DNA from: Stercorarius parasiticus
Lineage: Eukaryota > Chordata > Aves > Charadriiformes > Stercorariidae
Assembly: GCA_013396915.1 (NCBI GenBank)
Contig: VWZL01002051.1
Span: forward strand, 310,001-374,000
Direction of reading: 5' to 3'
DNA length: 64,000 nt
Part shown: in pieces, positions 38,689 to 50,961 of the stretch
How positions within the stretch are numbered: position 1 is the first letter of the stretch
How the letters are laid out: each line of letters opens with the position of its first letter
Translations under genes and position numbers: made by a program
Notes under the pieces: generated by a model
Told to the model about the DNA's origin: nothing
The model's database searches: none
Seen by the model: only the letters and a program-made list of their open reading frames with translations

Positions 38689-39638
38689 CTGTCCTCAAGA
38701 TTTACATGGCTTTAGTGAAATTCCTACCCCTCGCCCCTTCTGGGTTTTGAGGAACTTGTTTTATGTGATGGCCCTTTACCTTCCCTGAGCTCCCGTGTGA
38801 GTTTTCGGAGCGGTGGACCAGAATTTGCAATTCTGTGGGCTTCCTCCCCTCACCTCCTTCCTTCCCCCTGGGACTTTCACATTTTGTTCTAGAAAGCCTA
38901 TTTTATCCAATAAATCAAGCTTGGATTCAAATGTGTATCAAAACGTGCTCGCAAAGCTAGGAGTGCTAATAAAAGAGCCTGCGGGTGCCCGGGGCGGTAA
39001 CAGTGCTCTCCGGGGGAGGACAGATGACAGATAACTGGTCAGCCTCACGTACCGTGATGCACTGCCGCCGCTGAGGGAGAGCACGGAGGGGAGGAAGGCA
39101 AAGGGCTCCCGTCAACCTCTCCAGCTCGTGCTAGAAATCCTGCAAAAACATCTGGTCTTTACAGATTTGAAAAGAAGAACTTTTCTTTTACATAAGGATA
39201 CAAATTGGGAAACATATTTCTTTACAAGCCCTTGAAAATGAGTGTCACCCACCACATATATTATGTCCCTGAACCAAGCTAAATTGAAGCCAGACATATA
39301 TTTCTCTTTGATGACTCCATCAAGGTATGTTTTAACTCCTCTCCTCAGTCCTTTAGCCTCTCAAAAGATACATGTGTAGATAAGAAAGCAGCCTCAAACT
39401 CACGCAAAGTAACAGCAGCCAAAGAAGTGGCTTTAAAAAGAAAAATCCAGCTTTGTAGCTCTCTCTTCCTGCAAACAATTTCCTTCTCCAGTTATAAATT
39501 TCACCTCCTAAAAAAACTTTCCTGGAAGAGGCAGAGGAGACAGGGAGATAAACAGAGTTTGAGTAACTCTATGTGTTATAAAAGTGGAGAAATTTAACAC
39601 AAATTTTCCAGGCATCTCTCTCAGGTGTAAAAATGATC

Positions 39639-39765
39639 ACGTAAAGCACCTCTACTTTGCCTGGTTACGTGTCCGAGTTAATAACTCAGACGGTTTGGAC
39701 GTCTATTCGTACTTGTCAAACACCCAGTGGCGTTTGACAGGCTCGCTCTGCGGAGAGTCTGAGTA
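39639..39765. promoter_or_regulatory. CpG cluster with inverted TGTCAAAC motifs; possible regulatory element
   Basis: About nine CpG dinucleotides occur within some 125 bp, against a CpG-poor background. The patch includes GGACGTCT (CRE-like core), a GAGTTAATAACTC near-palindrome, and the inverted pair TGTCAAAC ... GTTTGACA at about 39716-39739, whose TTGACAG ends resemble TALE-homeodomain sites. Retained CpGs can mark unmethylated or constrained DNA. Function is inference only. Confidence 0.25.
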
Positions 39766-42700
39766 TTGTACAATGGTTTGATAGCATGGTTAATGTTAAT
39801 GAGATTACTGTTACTTAAGAAATGCTTCTTATTCTCTATTACCCCTTACTGAGTGTCAAAGCCAGCCTAGTAGCTTATCTATATTTGGCAAACACTGTCA
39901 GGTCTAAGAACCAAAAACTGCTGTGAATTCCACTTTGAAATGCTGGATCTGGTGAAAATATACCAGATACCCTCATTTGAGGCCAAACTTAACTTTGCTT
40001 TTGCAATTGCTCCCAAAGACGTCATCATTTTTTCAGACGGAGATAAATGGCTATAATGGCCTCTTATAAGATCTGGAAGACTTGGATGAATTGGGAGAAA
40101 ATGCACTTCCTCACCAATTCCCATCTCCATAGAAACTCCGCGACTCTGCTCTGTCTTCTGCCTATACAGATTAGGCAGCCTGGTTTTCCAATAACAGACA
40201 GTGAAGTCTGACGCCTGCATTGTCTTGCAGAGGAGTATCTTGAAGAGCAGAATTTAAGGATAAAAAGAGAACTTTGCCAAGTGCTTAGCATCGCCTCCCC
40301 CAACTCTCAAATTCTTCCTGTGGCTTTTCAGGTTCCTAAGAAAATTTCTCATGAGAATCATCAGTATTTGCTGCCAGGGTACCCACAACTACTTTTGCTC
40401 AAAGGATGCAGTGTCATTGAAAGACTGGTGCACACTACCCAGTATCACAATTGATGTCACTTTTGAGGAAGACAGGGAATCATCAGGAGCAGACTATGGG
40501 ATGCCGATGTAAACACAAAGCTTTTTTTTCAAATTCATTGAATAGTTTATGCATGAAGGGATGTGCTTTTTCAGCAGTTCAGATAAGCAGATAAGGATAG
40601 TGGTTTTTTTTAATGAAGTGAAATATACGAGAGAATGTATTCATTGATTATTGTTAGGAAAAGAAGAAGATATTAAACTGCAGTAGATAAACATCAGCAT
40701 GCAAAGTTCTTTTGTTAATAAGAATAAATTGATAGATTTATAGGCTTTAAATTCTGGCAAGATCATTTGATTGTCTCATCAAACCTGTAAATCAAAGCCA
40801 TTAAATCTCACAGTATTAGCTCTGAGCTGAATAGAGCTAGACAAAACACGTTGGTAAAGCAGCACATGAAACAAAAGATGCAATTCAGCTTGACAGAAGC
40901 TTTATAGCTTTGGGTCAAATCCTTAAGTTTTAAAAATAGAGAGAACAACTAAAATTGAAGTGCAGTTTTCCCCAGTTTTTCAGCTTTGGGTAGGTGTACT
41001 TTATTTTGGTTTATCTGTGAAAATGGTATGCCTGTTTTCTTTGTTCTAGACTTAGTCCATAACACACACATGGCAAAATCATAACCCTCAGAAAAACATG
41101 CAGTTTTGACATGAAGATTTCAAACAACAGAAGTTTCTAAAACTTCTCTTGTTTCAGAAGTTGATCATCCATTCTGTATGAAAACCCAAAGTGCATAATT
41201 TCTCATATAAATATGTCCAGCTTCAGCTTTCAACCTTTATCATACCTTCTTGACTAGGCCCTCTATTTTCTCATGCACTGTAGTCAAGTGACTCTCAATT
41301 TTCTTTCTAGTGGACTAAATCTGTTGAAGTATTTAAGTCTTTTCTAGTAGAGTATTTTCTACGGCTCTTGAACAAGTTTGTGCCTCTGCTTTTAAAAGCT
41401 CCAATTTTTTCCAATATATCTACTTTTCTAATGAATTCATCTTTGCTGTAGAGAAAAATAAAGTTGTCACCCATTTTTCTTACATTTATACATCCATGGA
41501 TTATATTAACTCTTTGGCCACAGCATAACAGTGGAAGCTTATGTTCTATTGCTTGCCTACTTTGACCCTAAATCATTTCAGAAGGGTTGCTTTTTAAGCC
41601 AGTCTAAATAAATTTCAAAATGCCTTTTTAATATATGCCCTAAGTTTCTAAGTCTGCAATAGACAAATTCATATCAGTTTTGTCTTTTGAAAAAAATTGT
41701 CTTATCCAGCAGTTGAGATCACTTTGTACACATGCTCTGTCTTCATTAATATATACCAACATTTGTGTTATGTGCAAATTTTATCTCCAATACTTTGTAT
41801 TTGACAATTATTTTCACTTTAGGAACAAGAAAGTTACATACTTTGATTTCTTTACTCATGTGTATTTAATCCCAGTACTTCTGCTGCTGCTTCTGCATCC
41901 TTTTCCCCAGTGTTCCTTGTACCTCTGTGAGATATGCTCCCTATCCCAGGCTCTCTGATTCCTTGCTCATATTATCCTCATGTTCTTGTCTCCTCCACAA
42001 ACTCTTTGTCTCAGATGCATTTTCAACACAAATTCTCTTGCTTTTTTCTCATGAAAGTATTTTCAGGTACCTTCCCTGACCTGTAGTTCAAATTGCAATA
42101 TAGAAATAGTATTGCTGGGATGAAAGATGAAAAGTTGTGCACTGATCTCACGCTTCACCTACAAACGCTTCCCCCTCACGCCAAAGCCCCAGTGTTGGGC
42201 AATTTATGCTGTATTGATTACAAGGAGGAAGAATTACTGTCTGACAGCTATACCACATCCTTTATTAGCATCCAAAGTAGAGTTGGGATTTCGTTAATGA
42301 GGCTTAACTATCTCCTTTTGCAGCTGCTGGAAGAAGCAGCCACTTCTGAGGTGCAATTAATATCAGGGCTATGTCCTCTTGTCACACTTAAGCACCTGAA
42401 GCACATTGTCCTTGGATTATCTGGGCCTTTGCCTGAACAACACGTGGGCAGAGTTGTAATTATTTTTCTGTCTCTGCTCTGTCATTATTTCAACATAATA
42501 AAAATATGGAGAGAGATGGGATTTTTTACGGTTTAGAAGAAATGAATTATTATTTTTGTCTTTGCATACAGGACTTTTTCCCTACACTTTCTGTAATACT
42601 GAAATAACTAGGTAGCTATGCAATGTTACATGTATTAGGCACAAAATAAAGGACCCTGAGACATCCAGATATCCTGATTCTTGGTATGTCCAATATCCCC

Positions 42701-43062
42701 AAACCAGAAGGCGTATGTAGTTGTTTCCAGCAGCAGCCATTGGACTATCCTTTGTACTTACATATCTATTAAGAGTTTCCCTCTGAGTGATCATATAACA
42801 TAGAACAATGTGACAAACTTTCTTCCTTTGTTATTTATGAGCAGCACATGATAGAAAATATTACAAGGCTAATATGAATTATTATAATAGTCTGCTTCTC
42901 TCCCTTCTCCCTTCTCTTCACTACTTAGCCTTTTAACATTACAAAATGGCTCAGGCATGAGCTGTCAGAAAGCAGTGCACCAAAGTCGTTATCACACATG
43001 AGACTGTCTGCACGCATTAATAAGGAATTTCCCACTGGTGTTAGATATCCTTATTCTCAATC

Positions 43063-43078
43063 TTTTTTTTTTTTTTTT
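43063..43078. repeat. Poly-T run
   Basis: Sixteen T residues, followed by CCCTGCTTAGGG. It looks like a polypyrimidine tract with an AG, but no coding exon follows. Confidence 0.9.
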
Positions 43079-43597
43079 CCCTGCTTAGGGAACTCTGGGG
43101 TCACTAGACGTTATCATTTAAACACACTCATTCTTCGCACCATCCCTCTGCATGCTCAGGGAATTCACGTGAACATCAACTTTGTTATTTCTCTTGCAGG
43201 GCCATGGGTCAGCTGTGGCACTCCTTGCAACCAGGAGCAAACATGGGATTCGTCACTGCTACATAAAAGTACTGAGCTAGATCCATAATTGTAAGCCTGT
43301 GTTAGAAAGCAGTATTTTCTGAATCAATCTTATCATAAACTGCAGCTTGGTATTGTCTTTTCTATTCCACTTTCTCTCTTCATTCCTGTTTTGCTCCATC
43401 AATGAGTACTGGGATTTATTTTTTTAAGAAGTGCTCACAGTATCAGGGTCCCTTTCTCCGTACCATGCCCCCTACATAGATATCATGTCAGATTATCCCT
43501 TAAATCAGTGTTCTTTAAACAGCAGGGGACAAACCAAAGTGCAAAAGGGAGTTGGAAGGAGACATCATACTCACAGAGCTGGAATGTACTCCTTCCT

Positions 43598-43649
43598 GGG
43601 AACGGAGGGAAAATGGGAAGATATGGGAGGAGGGTATGGGAGTGAGGGG
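43598..43649 (+). other. Extended G-quadruplex motif (seven G-tracts)
   Basis: Seven G-tracts of at least three, at 43598, 43607, 43615, 43625, 43632, 43638 and 43646, are separated by loops of 6, 5, 7, 4, 3 and 5 nt. This allows several alternative quadruplex folds on the plus strand and is the best such motif in the window. Confidence 0.8.
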
Positions 43650-45981
43650 AAACCCTTCTGACTCAGAGTGGTTGGGCAAGACGGACATGTAACCTGAAGT
43701 AGCTACTCAAGTGTTAGTTTTATGGGCGATTTTTTTTTCTGGTTCTATTTTTTTCCCATTACCTAATAGCAAATAAATGTCAGTCTTTCTCTCCTAGGAA
43801 TACTTCCCCTTTACAAAAAGGGTAAGCCATGGAGGTGACATCACTGCTCAGTTTTTCAATAAATACAGCCAGGTTTTCGATGGAAAGTTTTGAACTGCTG
43901 CGCTTAGACTTCTGTGGGAATGTATGTAATCGTTGCCACAGGGATGGGCTAGAACAGAGGGAAGAGCTGGTAGCATTCCTATCCAGGTCAAAGCACATCC
44001 AAGTGCCTGGTATGATTCCAAGCTGGATTTAGAGAAGGTATTAGGAGCTTCCACTGGCAATCGAAAGTGATAGATTACATCATCTCCACCCAAAATATCC
44101 TGATTTGAAAGGATTTTATTGTGAACTGCAGCACAACTCTATAAAAATTGCACTCTTCTGTCTTTTTTTTTTAGCAACTTGGGTTTTTTCTCCACTTTAC
44201 TAGTGAAAATTCAAACGGTCTTGCTTTCCAATTTAAGATGGCTTCAAATGGTTTTTAGCCTCTAGAGAAAGCTCAAACAGCAACCGTATATTGGTCTTTC
44301 CTCAGTTGATGCCGATCACTGCCCTTTCCTCATAGTGCTGCTCCTCCGCTCTCCAGGCCAGCTTTTTAATTTGTACTTAGAACAGGCAGTTACCAGAAGA
44401 GTTTCTCTAGGGGAACCTAATCTACAGTAGTTCAGCTACTCTGCTAAGAAAGCTTTTCTCAGGTACCCTTTCAAGATACTTAGGAAAAAGAAAGATTTAT
44501 TTGGAAATTGCATTTTCCATAATTTTTTCAGCTTATTTCAATTTCTGCTTTGGAGAAAATAGTCATTATGAGCTCACAGATACATATATGATTGCTACAT
44601 TTCCCAGAAAACATTTAGCACTGAGTCAGTTATGTCTTTTGAAATATTTATCTTGAAAATGGTTGCAATGGACAATCAGAACTTGCTCTGAATATGTTAC
44701 AAAAAGAGTTTCTTTTCTTTCCATGGACAGTTGAAATGGAAATCCTTCTATTGACTGGTCAGGCACTTATACAATTTGTTAATGATTTTCTTAAGGGACA
44801 CATTGGTGGTATTGATTTACAGCTGAGGAGAGGAATGGGTTCATTACTCTGTTTAAATGTGAGTGCCAAAAAGATGACTGTTATAGGTACCAGAGGCTGG
44901 CTAAACACAGTCTCTTCATGACAGGCTTTCTTGTATGTTACTTCTCCCAGAAAGCCAAACTAAATACTATATGCCCAATTTCCCGTGTGTTTTCTTTCAC
45001 CATGACAACTAGCTAAATGTGACCTTGACTTGTAAAACCATGTGTTGCCATCTGTAGTAAAAGAGAGCTAACAATTAAAAACTCCTTAGCATTTTTTCTC
45101 CCAAAGGAAAGGTAGGGGTATTATGTGATTTCCTCTACCTTTGGACAATGAGGTAGGAAAATGCTATTTAATTAAAAATAAGACAGAAAGAAAAGAGGTG
45201 CATTTGGGTTTAAGGCATGAAAAGTCAAAGTCAATGTTAAGGCATATTTTACTAGGTAGTTACTAGGACTGTTCGAACTCTTTCCATTGATACTGGGTTT
45301 CTACGGAAAATAGGTTTTTAACAAATTTTTTGTGCCTGAAGTATTTGCTTTTTATAAAATTCTCTCCACCCTTCTTTTTTTAAGGTTCTCAAGTATTGAG
45401 TTAGAATCCATTTTCCAAATCAGGTTCACTGGAACTGCTGTTCAAGTCTCTTGTGTCCCATCTAAACCAGGTTTGCAGCCAGATGTCACCTCCTGTTGAG
45501 CAATCATAGGGACCCCCAAGGTTTAAATTGCCTGGGAAGAGGGGAAAAAGAAAAGGAAATACCTTTGGGGTTTCAACTGAAGGTAACCCAAAAATGCATA
45601 TTTTTTTTTCTTTTGCCTTTCCCCCCCCCCCTCCCTTAGCATTTAATTGGGGAAAGCTTTCAAGAAAATTAAAGTTAATGAAGGGGAATTTTGAGAAAGT
45701 TAAGCATTGGTAACTTCCCATTTTTTTTCCAGAGAGCCTACTGGAAAGCTGGAATCAATTTTCTGATCCTCCAGAGGATTTTAACATAAATGTCCCATTT
45801 TCTAAAGCAACGTCCCAGCCACCAAAATTAGATATGGGATGGTCTTCAGCTAAAAGTTTTCTACTTTGCTAGAACAATTATGCTTCTCATATTCTGAAGT
45901 AAACACCCCTCAGTTGGTCATACAAAATGGTCCCATCCTGCATAATGCAAAAGAACGTGCATTTCTGATGCAAGGTGGGAG

Positions 45982-46004
45982 TGACTCAGGCTAGCCTTGA
46001 GTCA
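45982..46004. promoter_or_regulatory. Inverted pair of AP-1 (TGACTCA/TGAGTCA) sites
   Basis: TGACTCA at 45982-45988 and TGAGTCA at 45998-46004 are both perfect AP-1/TRE heptamers. With the GGCTAGCC between them they form a near-perfect palindrome with one extra base. Single heptamers occur about ten times in the window, as expected by chance, so only the close pairing is notable. JUN/FOS binding is inference. Confidence 0.3.
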
Positions 46005-49000
46005 GAAAAGGGCTCTGCTATTCTTTTACCCAAAGCTGTCCAATTTTTAAGCCTTCTTAAATTGTAGTTTGAACACTCTCAGTTGAAACTTTGTAAGTTT
46101 TTGGCAACTCTGTTTCCAAAGAATATTTTTAAATTTGAGTTGGATGTGTAATTGTAATAGACTGTTTTGGGCTGTTCGGACTACCAAATCCATTTAACCA
46201 CGTCCTTAAGGATTTCCTGCCAGGTCCTGGCAACATGGAAAAAGAAGGTGTTGTATTTGAATGGAAAAGAAACAAGGCTTGTATAGCTGAGCAGCAAAGG
46301 GAAAACTAGAAAGAGATGGCAATAGGAATTAAAGAGGGAAAGAGATTGGTTGGAAAATAATACTCGAGAAGAATTGGAGTGGGAAGGGGATTTGGACCTA
46401 AGATAACCAGGCCTGACTGGGATGCAGGGTAGAGAAGATGGTGGGGAATAGACAGAGGTCTGCGCACGCCCCAGCACACCTTTTTCTAGAGTTTAAGAAA
46501 AGCTCACAGTGTGTCACTCTCACTTGACTGCAGACAGGACACAGCTCTTACAGCCCACAGCACAGCTGCCCGTGCTGGATATGCTCCGGCTCATGCAGAT
46601 CCCATAGCAGCAAGCAGTTTTCCATACCCACAAGTATCAGAAGTTATTGCGATGGCCCTAAGCCTTTCAGCTCTGGGGATGTCCAGCACAGGTTTTGATA
46701 TGAGAACAGAAGGGAAGCCTTCTATTTTCAATCAAGAGTTTTGCGAGTAAATTCCCAAGGTATTTTCTTTTTTTAAATACCAGCTTGGAAGAATATAATA
46801 TTGCAAAGCTAAGCAAAGAAAGAGGAAAATTGCCAGAAGGTAGTTTGCCTGCAAAACTTATTTCTCTGGTGCACCATTCCCTGGCACATGGCCTATCCAA
46901 CCCCATCCTCCTCCGATTCAGTGGGCTCACAGGGGCATCCAGAGGGGGTCACACTGACTAACACTAGCCATCCCCCCCACTGAGGTGTCCAGAAATGCTC
47001 TTTGGAGGTACTTACCTCTCTTCCTTGACTACACGGGAGCTTGGTTCCCAACTGTAAGGTAGATGTTTAAGTGTGAAGGCATCCAGATGATCTTGACTCT
47101 GCTGTTATCCCACAGGACATCATCTTCACTATATAGAAAAGCTAGACCTTTTCTGAGAAATAATCAAAGCTATTTAACAAAGACACTGCTGTTTGTGGGA
47201 CCCCTCTGTTTGCTAAAGGCAAACCGGGCAGGAATGGCAAGAGGAGGAAAACGAACCTTGTCGTTAAATTTTGGATTGCTCTGTGATTTGTGGCCACTCA
47301 ATGAAGCCAAGTTTTTTCAGATGGTCACTCATTTTTGGCATGCCTTTCTGGAGGGATGTGGGCAGATTTGTAGAGAAAAAAAAATACTCACGCTTGGAGC
47401 TGAAGTAAACAGTTATTCATGCTTCGAATAGATGAAGCTCTCCTTAATGTGAAGTACTCTCAAAAATATCAGGTCTTTAAACTACATGCCCAAAATACTT
47501 TTGGCCTTTTGACCTTAAGTTCCCCCTCTATGAAATGATGATAACATTTGCCTTTTGCAATGTGTCCCTGTCCTCAGAAACATGCTGTAAAAATAAACTC
47601 ATTTTGTTCACAAAGCCTTTAGGTACAACATTGTGAGTACAGCCATGCAAAAGTTCTTGGGGAATTTAATAACTCTGTCTTTAGAGCAGGATATGAATTG
47701 TGTATAGTAAATAAGGCCTGCAGGCACAAATATTGCGTAGCTGCTCATTATTTGAACTCTGCCCATCCCATGCATTGAATGAGAAGAGAGGAATGGAGAA
47801 AAAAGTTGATTTTACTTTTTATATTTGCTTTTACTTAGACAATTTTACTCTTGATACTTCTCAGCTTCTGAAAGCTTGCCTTGCCAGCTCTTGTGGACTT
47901 TTAAGATATATTTAACATGCAATTAAAAGAGCGTTCTTCAAATCTGCAGGGGGTTTGCTTTGCATGTAGCTCCCAAATTGCTCCTGGCTACATCCATGTT
48001 TTGATTCAGATCAGATTCTAGGCAGCTGAAAAGAGTCCATAAATATATCTGTTCCTCAGAACAGGCCTTTTCACTGCTCCCCCGTCTTGATGTCAAGGAA
48101 TCTCAGCTGCCATCAGTAAGAAAACCTGTGCTGATAAGAAAACCTTATTGTATTTTTTGGCACTGAAAGTAGATACAATTCCTCATAGAAATGACTGCTT
48201 AAATTAACATAAAATAGATTTTTGAAGAACACTTTTTCATTCCCCACCGTTTTTTATTTTATTATTTAAAATTATCTTATTCACTCCAAAGTTTAACTTA
48301 AAGGTCCTTGCTTGGAGTGTCCTCTTGTCTTTGACCTGTAGCGACCATCGTCCTGAAAACAACACTGTTCATGGTGCATCCTCTCATATGAAATAGAGGA
48401 CTTGGCGTTCCTAAAACATAGAAAAGAAATAAAACAAATATGCAGAACAAATCTTTCAAAAACGTAACTATAACAAGGTGAGATGTTATTTCATGTCATT
48501 CTTTTCTACGTTCTATTTAGACAGAAATCTTTGCATGCTCTGTATAGCTACAAAATAGATGATACTGATAAATGAGTTTGAGTTAGTTTTCTTTCACTGG
48601 TCTTGCTTATTTTCCATCTTTTTTTTTAAGTAAGAGTCAAAGATATACTTCTCTTTGGTCCCTGAAAAGGCAGGGAGAAGCCCTCTGCAGAAATAACTAG
48701 CTGATACGATGAGGTGAATTGCCTGCCTGCCACAAGGGTAGCCAGAATGACTGGGGATGAGCCCTGCCTGGGCTGGTGCAGAACCACAAGAGAGTCAGTC
48801 AGGTTTTACCTGTTCAAATTTGAAAAGATAACCTCCAGTACAAGTTCTTATCTGAGGTATTCAAGTTTACAGCCTGGTTTTCTTGAAACAGCTGCATCAT
48901 GTCATGCATCATCACACATGCACCTCTCTACTGAAGGCGGAGGAATTTCTGTTAAACCTAAACCCCTGCTTATTATATACCAAGCCTACCAAAGCCAAAG

Positions 49001-49299
49001 AATATCTTCCTCCTGAAATCCCTTTTTCCCAGTTAGCCATTTCAGACGTCTTCAGAAATAACCATCTGTAGTACAGATGCTACAAGTTAAAGATCAAGTG
49101 GTAGACTTAATGCTGAATTTCACTTTTCTGTTTAGGCTTGTATGTCCAGGTCTCATTCTCTAGTGGATTTATATGATTCTATTTTCCTCTTAAAAATATA
49201 CGAGAGAAATGCTCACAGATCTGTAGCTGTGGTAGTATAAGTACACCACTATAATTAATGTCCCGGTCTACTCCCTTTTTTTTTTTTTATTTTCAGTGT

Positions 49300-49560
49300 A
49301 CAAGTCCTGTGGAGTCCGCAGATTGATTCAATTGCAAAGTTAGATTCCCACTGTGATGGCAGTTTTCAAATCGCTGGGCCTTTCTGCCTGTCCTGCCAGC
49401 CAAGGAACAATGGGTGCTAATTAAAACCCTGCTTAAAAGGTTCCCCTTTACTTCAGCATTTGAGGCTTTCAGGGGGCAGACAGGGGAAGGATGCCTTGTT
49501 CTGTTTATGCATATGCAAGCACTTAGTGAGCTGGGGCTGACTGTGGGTCGAGAAAACACT
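49300..49560. promoter_or_regulatory. Motif-dense patch, possible conserved non-coding element
   Basis: Balanced base composition and several developmental-type motifs occur close together: AACAATGG (SOX core) at 49406-49413, TAATTAAA (homeodomain) at 49418-49425 and an octamer-like ATGCATATGCAAG at 49507-49519. A CAGGGGGCAG sequence near 49470 is weakly CTCF-like. The motifs are visible; conservation and activity are not testable here. Confidence 0.2.
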
Positions 49561-50447
49561 ACAAAAGCCTGGTGCTTATAGGAAAGGGCTGGATTTCAAC
49601 CTGATGAGGTTAGTTAACAGACTAGGCTGAAGAGGGCCCAGCTGTATTTTCTTTCCAAAATTTGAGGCAGTTTTCAAAATAGGGCTTGCTTTCTTTATCA
49701 TTTGCTTCTACTGAAATATTCAGGTCTCTGTCTTCTTGTATTAAGATGAGCAGTTTTCCTAAAGTCCAAGGATAAGAAGTAATAGAGTTTCCTTTATTTT
49801 TACTAATGAGATTAATATTTTAAACAACTGGTTTTGCTAATCAACTGGGCTGCCTGTGCCAAAATGTGGAATAACAAAATATGGAATAACATGCCTTTTC
49901 TACATCAAGGGTTTGTTTCTTGAGCCACTATCTTTTTTGTAAATGGAAAAGATCCCATCAGACATTTCTGTTACTCAGTGGTATAACTGAATTCTAAGAA
50001 GTATGCAGACTTCTGCCATTTTTGAGGAGGAAAAATGAGAAATGAACTATACCTTAGAGCTTTATTTGTAAATGTATATAAAATTGCTCAGTACCAGAGC
50101 ATGGCAGATAAAGAATCGGCTTCATTATGTCAAGCAAATTCAATATGCTTTGGTTTTCAGCAAAAGCAGAGAACAGCATTGCAAATAAACTCATCAATAA
50201 GCCACACAGGTTTTTGTTTGATGTCATTTGTAACTGACAACTTGATCAATCTTACATTGAATAGTCCCTTAGAAATACGAGAGTAATAGGAGCAGAATCT
50301 GTCTCATGTCTTTTGTTGAATAGCAGTTCGCTTGGTGGCATTCACAAACCTGTCCTAGCCTTCTTCAGCTGTTTTTCTTGTATAAAACTATCTCACCCAT
50401 TGAGATAGCAGAAAATATTTCATGGGACAAATTGCATGTCATTGATA

Positions 50448-50473
50448 GTGAATGGTCAAAATGACCAATTCAC
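50448..50473. promoter_or_regulatory. Perfect oestrogen-response-element core within a hairpin
   Basis: GGTCA-AAA-TGACC at 50454-50466 is an exact inverted repeat with a 3-nt spacer, the core of the oestrogen receptor element (GGTCANNNTGACC). The symmetry extends outward to GTGAA ... TTCAC with one bulged base, giving 11/12-nt arms. The outer base of each half-site is T/A (TGGTCA/TGACCA) and not the optimal A/T. The match is seen directly; receptor binding is inference, and the core is expected well under once per 64 kb by chance. Confidence 0.4.
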
Positions 50474-50914
50474 AGATAACCTCAGAGTTTGACAGGTATT
50501 ATTCTGAACTTTTTTTTTTTTTTCAATCTCTATGAAGAATGAGTGCTTGTGCAGAAATCAGTAACGCCTTGCAAATAACTCACCCACCAAAAAAGACTAT
50601 TAGTTTACCTTTTTTTCCTGTCTATAAATATTGTCTAAGAGGTTATCTCTATAGCTATTTTGAAGGAACTGATAAGATTTTTCTAATTTTTAACTTCACA
50701 GCCATATGCTGTAATAATTAATAATGCTTAATAGAGCTACTTGCATGCTGAAGACTGCTTAAATGACTAAAGATGCCTAGGATCAGGGCATATGGCCTTT
50801 GTTGTGAGCCACATGCACTGAGGAATAAAGGCAGCTAAGCCCAACCTCCTACTCTTACTCTGTCACTCAGTGGCTGTTCACACTGTGATTCCTGCTGCGG
50901 GGAGAAGACAACTG

Positions 50915-50961
50915 CTTTTTTTCTCCTTCTTCTTTTTTTTTTCCTCTTTTTTTTTTTTTTC
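50915..50961. repeat. Uninterrupted 47-bp polypyrimidine tract
   Basis: Every base is C or T, mostly T with scattered CC and C. The complementary strand is pure purine. Tracts like this can form triplex DNA, and in transcripts they bind PTB-type proteins. There is no AG directly after it that would make a convincing splice acceptor. Confidence 0.9.

Larger units (their letters stand above)
37776..43597. other. Gene-free unique sequence
   Basis: No gene is supported. The region contains a G-quadruplex motif (38013-38038), a TA/CA dinucleotide repeat (38649-38688), a GC- and CpG-richer patch at about 38980-39125, a CpG cluster at 39639-39765, a 147-codon plus-strand frame at 42093-42536 that I do not consider established as coding, and a poly-T run at 43063-43078. 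Confidence 0.55.
43650..50447. other. Gene-free unique sequence
   Basis: No gene is supported. Homopolymer runs include an 11-C run at 45621-45631 and poly-T at about 49278-49289. A 15-bp tandem duplication (AAAATGTGGAATAAC then AAAATATGGAATAAC) lies at 49861-49890. A pair of AP-1 sites at 45982-46004 and a motif-dense patch at 49300-49560 are listed separately. All frames are short and without recognisable domains. Confidence 0.55.
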
